Shown: piece after piece, positions 1 to 5,847 of the stretch | Numbering within the stretch: the stretch's first letter is position 1 | Layout of the letters: every line of letters starts with the position of its first letter | Assembly: GCA_017544125.1 (NCBI GenBank) | Contig: JAFYET010000018.1 | Coordinates: 1-6,967 of the forward strand | Origin: Ruminococcus sp. | GTDB lineage: Bacteria > Bacillota > Clostridia > Oscillospirales > Ruminococcaceae | Length of the DNA: 6,967 nucleotides | Direction of reading: 5' to 3' | Made by a program: the position numbers and the translations under genes | Notes under the pieces: generated by a model | The model's input: the letters and a program-made list of their open reading frames with translations, nothing else | Told to the model about the DNA's origin: nothing | The model's database searches: none

Positions 1-2
1 AC

Positions 3-149
3 ACTATTGCCATACCGAAAAGCTCGTCGGCAGCGCACACGGTTGAAAATGCAAAGGCGGCGGAGATAGAGCTTTCCGATGATGAGCTTAAAATGCTTGA
101 CAAGGAATTTCCTGCGCCGGACAGAGAGATACCATTAGATGTGGAGTGA
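3..149 (+). CDS. Aldo/keto reductase, C-terminal fragment
   Basis: This is the last 48 codons of a gene that begins outside the window; reading frame 3 is open from base 3 to the TGA at 147-149. The protein reads TIAIPKSSSAAHTVENAKAA, then a helix-like ELSDDELKMLDKEFPAP stretch, and ends REIPLDVE. The IPKSSS...VENAKA pattern is the NADP-phosphate-binding end of the aldo/keto reductase family (an NADPH-dependent carbonyl/aldehyde reductase fold), where K and S contact the 2'-phosphate of NADPH. The closing 'FPAPDREIPLD' is typical of the clostridial members of the family. The catalytic Asp/Tyr/Lys/His residues lie upstream and cannot be seen, so substrate is unknown. The gene is convergent with the DUF4143 ATPase and a hairpin lies 35 bases after its stop. 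Family call is firm; the specific enzyme is not. Confidence 0.88.
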   Translation, partial: TIAIPKSSSAAHTVENAKAAEIELSDDELKMLDKEFPAPDREIPLDVE

Positions 150-184
150 GAGGGGCAAAGTGCCCTGATATAAATGATATGAAG

Positions 185-216
185 ACCGCCGCTGAGCCAA
201 AATACTCAGCGGCGGT
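185..216. terminator. Perfect 12-bp hairpin between convergent genes
   Basis: ACCGCCGCTGAG (185-196) pairs perfectly with CTCAGCGGCGGT (205-216) around an 8-nt loop. It lies 35 bases after the reductase stop and 28 bases after the ATPase stop on the other strand, the usual place for a shared terminator. Neither flank has a strong uninterrupted U tract: the minus-strand side reads CTTCATATCATTT and the plus side ATACTG. Termination efficiency is therefore inferred, and better for the minus strand. A smaller GGGC/GCCC hairpin lies at 153-165. Confidence 0.7.
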
Positions 217-244
217 ATACTGTGCAAACGATATAATAAAAAAG

Positions 245-1444
245 CTATCGATCCAGCAGCCACTCCAACACATATTTCTGCCGTATCCCATTGTATGATA
301 TCGGCGGATCGTTGTCCATTGTCAGAATGTATTTCGGATTGTGATCCTGAATGCTTTCCAATGCGCCAAGCTCTCTTTTTAATGTCTGCTCATCTCGTAC
401 AGACCATGATACCTGATAGTATTCTGTGTTGCCGTCAATATCCTGAACTACAAAATCGACCTCTGCACTTGCATTTTTACCGACATATACACGGTAGCCT
501 CTTCGCAGAAGCTCAAGATAAACGACATTTTCCAGAATATGTCCCATATCAGCGTTTGCGGTGCCGAGCAGATAATATCTCAGCCCTACATCGGCAATAT
601 AGTATTTATCAAACAGCTGCAAATACTCCTTGCCCTTTATATCATATCTGCTCACACGATACATAAGCAGACTGTCTGTCAGACCTTCAAGATAATTCTC
701 GACTGTGTGATTTGAGATCTTTCTTCCTTTGCTTGTCATAGCGTCGGATATCTTCTTTGCAGTACAGGGATTGCCTATGTTGTCAAACAGAAACTTGATC
801 ACGCTTTTTAACATCAAAGGATCCTGAATTCTCTTTCTCTGCACGATATCATTAAGAACTATCGTATTGAACAGCCCGTCAAGGTAAGCGTAGATATTTC
901 GTCTGTTGTCAAGCTCTACCGTATAGGGAAAAGAGCTGTTATATACATAATCTCTGTATAGCTCATCAAGCGGTCTGTTGTTGTCAAATGCACTTACATA
1001 TTCTTTGAATGAAAGCGGCAGCATTTTAAGCTCAACATACCTTCCTGAAAGAAGCGTTGCCAACTCTCCCGACATAAAATATGCATTGGAGCCCGTTATA
1101 TACACATCTGTATTTTTTTTTATAAACAGGCTGTCCACTGCCTTCTCAAATCCCGGAACGTGTTGTATCTCATCAAGGAAGATGTAGTTCATCTTATCGG
1201 GAAGCATTTTTGACTTTACATATTCATGCAGCTTTTTATAATCACATAGTTCTTCGTTTTCAGCATCTTCAAAGTTTATAGTTATTATCTGCTCGGACTG
1301 CACTCCCTCGTTCTGAAGTTTTGCACAGAACAATTCAAACAATGTGGATTTGCCGCATCTTCTGATGCCGGATATTACTTTGATTATCTGTTTGTCTTTC
1401 CAGTCCATCAGAAAGTTCAGATAGTCCTCTCTTTGTATCAACAT
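245..1444 (-). CDS. AAA ATPase with DUF4143 C-terminal domain
   Basis: A 399-aa cytoplasmic ATPase of the AAA_14/DUF4143 family, common in gut anaerobes and of unknown physiological role. Walker A is GIRRCGKS (26-33), Walker B is YIFLDEIQ (87-94), and a sensor-like TGSN sits at 117-120, followed by the family's LLSGRYVELKMLPLSFKEY stretch (131-149). A winged-helix-like region follows (about 208-265). The C-terminal domain (about 300-399) has EVDF (328-331) then YYQVS (342-346), resembling the beta strands of a PD-(D/E)XK nuclease fold, though the usual E-x-K is Q-V-S here, so nuclease activity is doubtful. The start at 1444 is chosen because AAAGGAG (1455-1461) lies 10 nt upstream and the promoter is at 1491-1519; the frame stays open upstream to 1561, but that would begin before the promoter. 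Stop is TAG. It stands alone as a single-gene transcript. DNA binding or self-regulation is inferred, not shown. Confidence 0.9.
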   Translation of the reverse strand: MLIQREDYLNFLMDWKDKQIIKVISGIRRCGKSTLFELFCAKLQNEGVQSEQIITINFEDAENEELCDYKKLHEYVKSKMLPDKMNYIFLDEIQHVPGFEKAVDSLFIKKNTDVYITGSNAYFMSGELATLLSGRYVELKMLPLSFKEYVSAFDNNRPLDELYRDYVYNSSFPYTVELDNRRNIYAYLDGLFNTIVLNDIVQRKRIQDPLMLKSVIKFLFDNIGNPCTAKKISDAMTSKGRKISNHTVENYLEGLTDSLLMYRVSRYDIKGKEYLQLFDKYYIADVGLRYYLLGTANADMGHILENVVYLELLRRGYRVYVGKNASAEVDFVVQDIDGNTEYYQVSWSVRDEQTLKRELGALESIQDHNPKYILTMDNDPPISYNGIRQKYVLEWLLDR

Positions 1445-1490
1445 GGTATAGCAGCTCCTTTCATATAATAGTATATACTGTATTGGAGAT

Positions 1491-1519
1491 ATTATACCAT
1501 ATTTAGTTCTATTTGTCAA
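1491..1519 (-). promoter_or_regulatory. Consensus sigma-70/SigA promoter of the DUF4143 gene
   Basis: On the minus strand TTGACA (1519-1514) and TATAAT (1496-1491) are both exact consensus with a 17-bp spacer, and TGG before the -10 gives an extended -10. Predicted start of transcription is near 1484, leaving about a 40-nt leader that carries the AAAGGAG ribosome binding site. A promoter this strong on an ATPase gene is compatible with repression by the adjacent palindrome. Confidence 0.9.
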
Positions 1520-1522
1520 TAA

Positions 1523-1542
1523 GTTGGAAACGTACTTCCAAC
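1523..1542. promoter_or_regulatory. Candidate operator: GTTGGAA-N6-TTCCAAC palindrome
   Basis: Seven-base arms GTTGGAA (1523-1529) and TTCCAAC (1536-1542) are perfectly inverted around ACGTAC. The site abuts the -35 box of the DUF4143 promoter, ending 3 bp upstream of it. Position and symmetry suit a dimeric DNA-binding regulator. There is no regulator gene adjacent; the ATPase itself has a winged-helix-like segment, so autoregulation is one possibility. Function is inferred. Confidence 0.5.
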
Positions 1543-1583
1543 ATTCGCTTTGACTTGACACTTAGCATATTGCCTTTCCCGTT

Positions 1584-1617
1584 CCCCCATAAACTCCGAC
1601 CCTTTGTCGGAAGGGGG
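1584..1617. repeat. Imperfect hairpin sharing a 14-mer with the SpoVT-like gene
   Basis: TCCGAC (1595-1600) pairs with GTCGGA (1606-1611) around a 5-nt loop; outside it CCCCC (1584-1588) can pair with GGGGG (1613-1617) across an asymmetric internal loop. No U tract follows on either strand, so it is a poor terminator for the radical SAM gene. The 14-mer CCCCCATAAACTCC (1584-1597) recurs exactly at 2799-2812 inside the tail of the truncated SpoVT-like gene. It may be part of a dispersed repeat. Confidence 0.4.
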
Positions 1618-1655
1618 ATAATATATTCTGATCGGGATATACTTCTTTGTTCTGA

Positions 1656-1754
1656 TTATTGTTTGCTTTTCAGTTTATAGTATTTCTCACGTTCAATTAG
1701 CTTGGGATTTCCGTCATCATCAAAGTATTCCGGCTTATCGGTAATCCCGATCGG
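1656..1754 (-). other. Protein-like in-frame extension after the radical SAM amber stop
   Basis: Directly after the TAG of the radical SAM gene (1757-1755), the same frame stays open for 32 codons to a TAA (1658-1656). It contains PEYFDDDGNPKL and EREKYYKLKS, a charged, coding-like composition with no start codon of its own. The SPL-type radical SAM proteins I know end near the Q-[LM]-S-[LF]-F motif seen just before this TAG, so the tail is not required by the family. It could be a C-terminal extension lost through an amber mutation, a readthrough product, or the remnant of another gene. An imperfect inverted repeat (1628-1638 with 1744-1754, 9 consecutive Watson-Crick pairs plus a GC after one GU) brackets it. 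I cannot assign a domain. Confidence 0.35.
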
Positions 1755-2576
1755 CTAATCAAAAAAGCTCATTTGCTCATATCTCTCGGGAAACTCCGAA
1801 GTATAAGCAAAGCATTCATCAGGATCGTGTATTATACCGTACTTCTCACATATCTCGTGAAAACGCTGCATAAGGCGTGAGCTGTTATCGCTCGCTACAT
1901 CATAAGCATTGCCGTATTTCATCATATACTGCCTGCTAAGCCCAGGGAAATGTCTGTCGAGCGCCTGATAATAGTATTCTCTGTTGCCCTTACGCAGGGT
2001 CATTCCGATACCGAAGCATACTATCCCTTTCACTCCTGCATCAAGGCAGTATTCCATAAGCCTGTTGAAATTTTCATTTGTGTCAGTAAGGAACGGCAGC
2101 AGCGGTGTGAGCCATACGACAGTCGGGATACCTCTCTTGTGAAACTCCTTCAATACCTCGTACCGCCTGCTTGTGGGGCAGACATTCGGCTCGATCATAC
2201 TGCTTTGCTTATCGTCAGCATTCGTAAGCGTCATTTGCAGAACACTTTTACCCTTGTGGTTGATACTGTCAAACAGATCAATGTCACGAAGCACGCGGTC
2301 GGATTTTGTGATGACCGTTGCACCGAACTCATATCTGTCTATGAGTTCAAGACATTTCCTTGTCAGCATCAGCTTATCCTCGCACGGCTGGTAAGGGTCG
2401 CTCATTGAGCCAGTACCTATCATTATCCTTTGGCGTTTGCGTCTGAGTATATCTTCCAAAAGCTCGGGAGCATTGATCTTGATCTCTATATCCTCGAAGT
2501 CGTGCTCAATATGGTAGCATTTACTCCTGCTGTCGCAGTAGATACAGCCATGTGTACAGCCGCGGTAGATGTTCAT
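1755..2576 (-). CDS. SPL-family (SplB-like) radical SAM protein
   Basis: A 273-aa (from the first ATG) radical SAM protein of the spore-photoproduct-lyase-like family COG1533. The iron-sulfur motif CTHGCIYC (C7, C11, C14) binds the [4Fe-4S] cluster that cleaves S-adenosylmethionine. GTGSMSDPY (54-62) and EPNVCPTSRRYEVL (129-142) followed by PTVVWLTPLLPF are family hallmarks. It is not a true spore photoproduct lyase by length or ending, and the substrate of this subfamily is unknown. In the same frame, upstream of the ATG, the codons read HYVKARSLLTRWNG (2618-2577), which matches the normal N-terminus of these proteins; however no ATG, GTG or TTG precedes it before the in-frame TGA at 2633-2631. 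True translation may start at an ATA (2627-2619) or the gene may carry a 1-nt indel after the ATG at 2634-2632. The gene has its own promoter (2684-2712) and ends in TAG. Confidence 0.88.
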   Translation of the reverse strand: MNIYRGCTHGCIYCDSRSKCYHIEHDFEDIEIKINAPELLEDILRRKRQRIMIGTGSMSDPYQPCEDKLMLTRKCLELIDRYEFGATVITKSDRVLRDIDLFDSINHKGKSVLQMTLTNADDKQSSMIEPNVCPTSRRYEVLKEFHKRGIPTVVWLTPLLPFLTDTNENFNRLMEYCLDAGVKGIVCFGIGMTLRKGNREYYYQALDRHFPGLSRQYMMKYGNAYDVASDNSSRLMQRFHEICEKYGIIHDPDECFAYTSEFPERYEQMSFFD

Positions 2577-2683
2577 TCCGTTCCAGCGTGTCAGCAGCGA
2601 TCTTGCCTTGACATAGTGTATTATTATCTCTCATTTCGTTGGTGTTTCTGCATAAAAAGGCTTACGCAATTCTTTCTGCGTCT

Positions 2684-2712
2684 ATTATATCATAGGCGGG
2701 ATATATTGTCAA
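2684..2712 (-). promoter_or_regulatory. Consensus promoter of the radical SAM gene
   Basis: Minus-strand TTGACA (2712-2707), a 17-bp spacer and TATAAT (2689-2684), with TGA giving an extended -10. Transcription would begin near 2677, about 50 nt before the inferred N-terminal HYVKAR codons. This placement means the leader includes the extra codons upstream of the first ATG, supporting the view that they are translated. It also shows that the gene is not dependent on the SpoVT-like gene's transcript. Confidence 0.88.
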
Positions 2713-2751
2713 TTTTGTAAGGGAGTATTATTCTTCGGGTGCCGATAGCTT

Positions 2752-2943
2752 TTATGTAGGCTGTTTTGCACCGACTCTTTTCCCTATCTCCGCCATCACC
2801 CCCATAAACTCCATACCTCTGTCCCCTGTCAACACAGTCAGCAGCGGGTCGCCCTCCCGTATCCTCATAGTTCTTCTTATCTCCTTGGGTATGACGACCC
2901 GCCCGAGGTCGTCGATGCGCCTTACTATTCCTGTTGCTTTCAT
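2752..2943 (-). CDS. Truncated SpoVT-type AbrB DNA-binding protein
   Basis: A 63-aa protein. Residues 1-34 (MKATGIVRRIDDLGR, then VVIPKEIRRTMRIREGDPL) are almost identical to the N-terminus of SpoVT, the AbrB-family swapped-hairpin DNA-binding domain that controls late sporulation genes. SpoVT of Bacillus is about 178 aa, with a GAF-like sensory domain. Here the sequence departs just after GDPL: the normal EIF-DREGEVI strand is replaced by LTVLTGDRGMEFMGVMAEIG and a stop at 63, so the last strand of the fold is altered and the GAF domain is missing. The start at 2943 is the canonical SpoVT methionine, with a GGAG about 10 nt upstream; an upstream in-frame ATG at 3000 lacks family support. It may be a shortened functional regulator, a dominant-negative form, or a decaying copy. 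Confidence is high for the domain, moderate for function. Confidence 0.8.
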   Translation of the reverse strand: MKATGIVRRIDDLGRVVIPKEIRRTMRIREGDPLLTVLTGDRGMEFMGVMAEIGKRVGAKQPT

Positions 2944-2978
2944 ATATATCACGCTCCGTGTTTTTTGATTTGCAGGGA

Positions 2979-3007
2979 TATTTTGCGCAGAAAATGACAA
3001 ATTATTC
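2979..3007 (-). promoter_or_regulatory. Weak candidate forespore-type (SigF/SigG-like) promoter
   Basis: Minus strand GAATA (3007-3003), 17-bp spacer, CAAAATA (2985-2979). Established SigG promoters have roughly GnATA at -35 and CATnnTA at -10 with 17-18 bp spacing, so the -10 differs at one fixed position. No SigA-type promoter is evident in front of the SpoVT-like gene, in contrast to its neighbours. spoVT in Bacillus is SigG-dependent, which makes the match attractive, but short motifs like this occur by chance. Confidence 0.25.
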
Positions 3008-3036
3008 GTTTTTGGCAGAAAAATGTGAAAAGGATA

Positions 3037-3064
3037 TTGACATTATTTTGAAAAGTGGTATAAT
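3037..3064 (+). promoter_or_regulatory. Consensus promoter of the 103-aa small protein
   Basis: TTGACA (3037-3042), 16-bp spacer, TATAAT (3059-3064), with TGG giving an extended -10. Predicted transcription start is around 3071, just before the GGAGGGGAG ribosome binding site (3074-3082) and the ATG at 3087, so the leader is very short. This fixes the start codon and rules out the longer open frame that begins at 2934. Confidence 0.9.
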
Positions 3065-3086
3065 GGACGAAATGGAGGGGAGATCA

Positions 3087-3398
3087 ATGATAAAATGCCC
3101 GTTAGTTGACAAAGATATATACGAAATAGATTGCCTGGAAAATATTGATATAATTGACGAATTCATTTCAAGTGAGGAGCATATCCCCGATGAGTTCAAA
3201 GCAAAGCCGAATTACAAGGATATATGCAAAAAGTGCGCTTTTCACAACAGTACTTGGAAAGAAAATAGGAATGACGATATGAACAAGTCAATGCATATCC
3301 TTGACGGCGGAACAATCGAAGAAAGAATCGCTGAGATGAAAGTGTTTCTGGGGCTTTCCTCCGAGCAATCATTTGACGATTTGCCTGATGATGAGTAA
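3087..3398 (+). CDS. Small cysteine-motif protein, possible zinc ribbon, function unknown
   Basis: A 103-aa acidic, soluble protein without signal peptide or membrane segment. Four cysteines are arranged as C4-P-L-V and C16 at the N-terminus, then C47-KK-C50 followed by A-F-H53, which could form a Cys4 or Cys3His metal site. The opening MIKCPLVDKDIYEIDC and the later YKDICKKCAFH resemble a small uncharacterised clostridial family with the same CP...DC...ICKxCxxH layout; this is recollection of a pattern, not a search. The C-terminal third (about 73-103) is helix-forming and very acidic, ending DDLPDDE. The start at 3087 follows GGAGGGGAG at 8 nt spacing and lies just downstream of the promoter. 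It is monocistronic, divergent from the SpoVT-like gene and terminated at 3421-3448. I do not assign a function. Confidence 0.8.
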   Translation: MIKCPLVDKDIYEIDCLENIDIIDEFISSEEHIPDEFKAKPNYKDICKKCAFHNSTWKENRNDDMNKSMHILDGGTIEERIAEMKVFLGLSSEQSFDDLPDDE

Positions 3399-3420
3399 TG
3401 ATTGATATTAGAATACAACA

Positions 3421-3448
3421 AAAACCGCCCTCCCCCGAGAGCGGTTTT
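3421..3448. terminator. Bidirectional Rho-independent terminator
   Basis: AAAACCGC (3421-3428) pairs with GCGGTTTT (3441-3448); after one C/A mismatch CTC pairs with GAG, closing a CCCC tetraloop. Plus-strand RNA ends in UUUUCUUC and minus-strand RNA in UUUUUGUUG, so it can stop both the small-protein gene (22 bases after its stop) and the ABC operon (31 bases after the permease stop). Confidence 0.92.
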
Positions 3449-3479
3449 CTTCATTATGTTTAACTTGTAATATCAGCCC

Positions 3480-5837
3480 TTACTCCGTCACCAGCTGCCT
3501 TATGCCCACACGCTTTATCTTGCGTGATGCAAAGTATGCAAAGACGAAAAAGCAAAGACATATCACGGCTATCGGTATGATAACGCTTAATGCCGAGAAA
3601 TCACAGTAGAATGACGATATGCCCATGGCTTTGAGTAATACCGAGAGTATGCGCTCGGTGAACAGCAGCCCGAAGGTCGTGCCTATGACAGAGCCTATCA
3701 GCGCTACTATGAAAAACCTTGCCGCAAACTGTAACCTCAGATCTCCCGAGGTGAAGCCCTGTGAGCGGTAGATGCCTATGTCTGTCTTTTCCTGAGTAAA
3801 TGCCTTTGAGCAGACCATTGATATTACGATGAGCGCAAAGACCACCGAGAAGCTGTATATTACCGTCTTCATGGCTGTGACGGCGGTGTTGAACAGCTGG
3901 TATTCCTCGTCGTCTTCGTAATTCCCGGTCACGTCCCTGGCTTCAAAGGCTTCTGTGCCGAAGGTGTCGTTTATCGCCTTGGCGACTTCAGCTGCCTTTT
4001 CGGGGTCAGCAAGGTTAAAGCCGCCCGAACCTATGTTTTTGATGCCCATTTTCTCAGCGCCCTCGCAGCTCATGCAGAATGCCTTGCCCGTGTCTGCCAT
4101 CGAGGGGTAATAGCCTGTGATGATGTAATCGGCTTTGTGCTCGTTCTTGGTGACAGTTACCGTGTCGCCGATTTTCAGATTGAGCTCATCTGCAACAAGC
4201 TCGGTTATCATTATCTCGTTGTCGTATTTGCAGGCTCTGCCCTCGCTGACATAGTGATCCTCGGGGTATGCACGTATCTGGCAGATTATCTCCTCGCCGT
4301 TTATCGAGAGATACTGCTGCTTTTGAAAATATCTTGCACGTATGTCGGCATGCTTCTGCGCTACCTTAACTATCTCATCGCAGGTCTCTTTGCTGACTTT
4401 GCTGTTTATGTAAAGCTCAATGTCGTAGTAATAGCCGCCCATCATCTCGGCTGCCTTTTTTGATTTGAGCGTGTCGCCTATGCCGTTTATCATCAGCATA
4501 AAGAAAATAAGCAGCGAAGCTATCACGATCGATGCAGCGTACCTGCGCTTTGATGAGGTAAACTGCCTGAGTGCCAGTAAAGCTGACAGCCCTCTTTTGC
4601 CGATAGGTGCTTTGAGCCTTGAATCAAAGTATATCTCGCTCTTGCCGCCCTGTATCGCACGCATGGGGGTTATCCTGCTTATCTTTCTTGTGGCGAGCAG
4701 TATAAAGAGCGCCGATACTATGAATATCATAAGCATTACAAGGGCAGTCTTTGCGGCGGCTATGTGGGTCTGTGCGATAAAGCCCGACATATTGTCAAAC
4801 ACGCCCGTGAGCACCCCTATGAGCGGTATCGCAGCCACAGCCCCCAACACCGAGCCGATAAGCTCGGCAAACAGATACTGTATCATGAACACTGCCCGTA
4901 TGCGCCTGCTTGAAAAGCCCTGAGCTTTTAAAATGCCCAGGTCGGTGTAATCCATCTCTATGCCTGATGATATGCTGTGCCACATAACTATCATCACAAC
5001 GCCCACAAGTATCATGATGAATGAAAACATGATGCCCATGATTATCTCGCAGTAGATGTTTGTATAGTGCGCCGACATATCCTTTGTCATAGAGCCCCAC
5101 GATCTGGAGACAAGCTCCGTGTCGAGGTTTATCTGCCGCGTGAACCTGCCGTCAGAGAGGTCACAGTCATCAGCTCTGTAGACCTGCACTATCTTGCACG
5201 CCCAGTAGCCGTTCTCGTCGCTGCAATTATCAAGGGCTTCTTTGCGCATTTGGGCAAAGTCATCATCTGATATGAAATTCCACTTCCAGCCTATGTTCAT
5301 CGAGCCCATCATAGGCTCTGCCACAAAGCCTTTTACCGTGAACTGATATTCCCTGCCGCAGGCACGCATTGTCAGCTTGTCGCCGATCTTGCAGCCGATA
5401 GCGTTCTTTGCGCCGTATGATATATATATTTCGCCTTTGCCGGGGGCGGGCAGGCTGTCGCCGTAGCCGGTGCCGTCTTGCTTTACATTCTTTAAGCCGC
5501 CTTTCATGGCTGCGAGATACCAGGTGTTGCCGTTTGTCATGCCGTCTGACATCACCAAATCGGCAGCTATCGCATCTGTCACGGTGTAGCGCTCTATAAG
5601 CTCGTTTGCATCGAGCCTGCTTCTTAGCGCATCGTCAAACCTGTCCTCTCTGATGAATGATATGAAGTTAGGGCTGTCTGCCTGCTTGTATAGCTCGTCA
5701 AGCGTGTCGCTGCAGCTTTTGTCAACGCTGAGAATGAGTGTGAGCGACATAGCACTTATGAACATAAGTATGAGTATGCTTATAAACGTACCCTTCTTGC
5801 GGCGAATGTTTGCCCTGATAAGCGTTAACAGATCCAT
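3480..5837 (-). CDS. ABC transporter permease with two FtsX domains
   Basis: A 785-aa membrane protein, the permease of a MacB/LolCDE-like exporter. Predicted membrane helices lie at about 18-38, 264-286, 316-345, 361-382, 433-452, 654-678, 704-727 and 749-770. Two extracytoplasmic domains lie between helices 1-2 (about 40-262) and 5-6 (about 455-652). Each half carries an FtsX motif: TDLGILKAQGFSSRRIRAVF (298-317) and TDIGIYRSQGFTSGDLRLQF (685-704), showing an internal duplication. This 8-helix layout differs from the 10-helix BceB bacitracin-type permease. Members of this family work by mechanotransmission, moving peptides, lipoproteins or lipids out of the membrane rather than by a classic channel; the substrate here is unknown. 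The start at 5837 is preceded by AGGTGAG (5848-5842) and lies 10 nt after the ATPase stop; the open frame continues upstream inside the ATPase gene and is not used. Stop is TAA. Confidence 0.92.
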   Translation of the reverse strand: MDLLTLIRANIRRKKGTFISILILMFISAMSLTLILSVDKSCSDTLDELYKQADSPNFISFIREDRFDDALRSRLDANELIERYTVTDAIAADLVMSDGMTNGNTWYLAAMKGGLKNVKQDGTGYGDSLPAPGKGEIYISYGAKNAIGCKIGDKLTMRACGREYQFTVKGFVAEPMMGSMNIGWKWNFISDDDFAQMRKEALDNCSDENGYWACKIVQVYRADDCDLSDGRFTRQINLDTELVSRSWGSMTKDMSAHYTNIYCEIIMGIMFSFIMILVGVVMIVMWHSISSGIEMDYTDLGILKAQGFSSRRIRAVFMIQYLFAELIGSVLGAVAAIPLIGVLTGVFDNMSGFIAQTHIAAAKTALVMLMIFIVSALFILLATRKISRITPMRAIQGGKSEIYFDSRLKAPIGKRGLSALLALRQFTSSKRRYAASIVIASLLIFFMLMINGIGDTLKSKKAAEMMGGYYYDIELYINSKVSKETCDEIVKVAQKHADIRARYFQKQQYLSINGEEIICQIRAYPEDHYVSEGRACKYDNEIMITELVADELNLKIGDTVTVTKNEHKADYIITGYYPSMADTGKAFCMSCEGAEKMGIKNIGSGGFNLADPEKAAEVAKAINDTFGTEAFEARDVTGNYEDDEEYQLFNTAVTAMKTVIYSFSVVFALIVISMVCSKAFTQEKTDIGIYRSQGFTSGDLRLQFAARFFIVALIGSVIGTTFGLLFTERILSVLLKAMGISSFYCDFSALSVIIPIAVICLCFFVFAYFASRKIKRVGIRQLVTE

Positions 5838-5847
5838 ACCGCTCACC

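Noticed and set aside
1445..1561. N-terminal 39-residue extension of the DUF4143 ATPase
   Set aside because: It would begin upstream of the promoter; the start at 1444 has the ribosome binding site and the family N-terminus.
1516..1590. 24-codon open frame on the minus strand starting with MGERERQYAK
   Set aside because: It overlaps the hairpin, the palindrome and the -35 box of the DUF4143 promoter, and its GGAG is only 3 nt from the ATG. Better explained as regulatory DNA or a repeat remnant.
2624..2653. Nine-codon leader open frame (minus) before the radical SAM gene
   Set aside because: No ribosome binding site and no attenuator-like codon run or paired hairpins; likely chance.
2934..3086. 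Longer N-terminus for the 103-aa protein, in an open frame from 2934
   Set aside because: The consensus promoter at 3037-3064 lies inside it, and the strong ribosome binding site points to 3087.
4137..5599. Several plus-strand open frames of 60-150 codons opposite the permease
   Set aside because: They are antisense to a clearly coding 785-aa membrane protein, without ribosome binding sites or recognisable domains.
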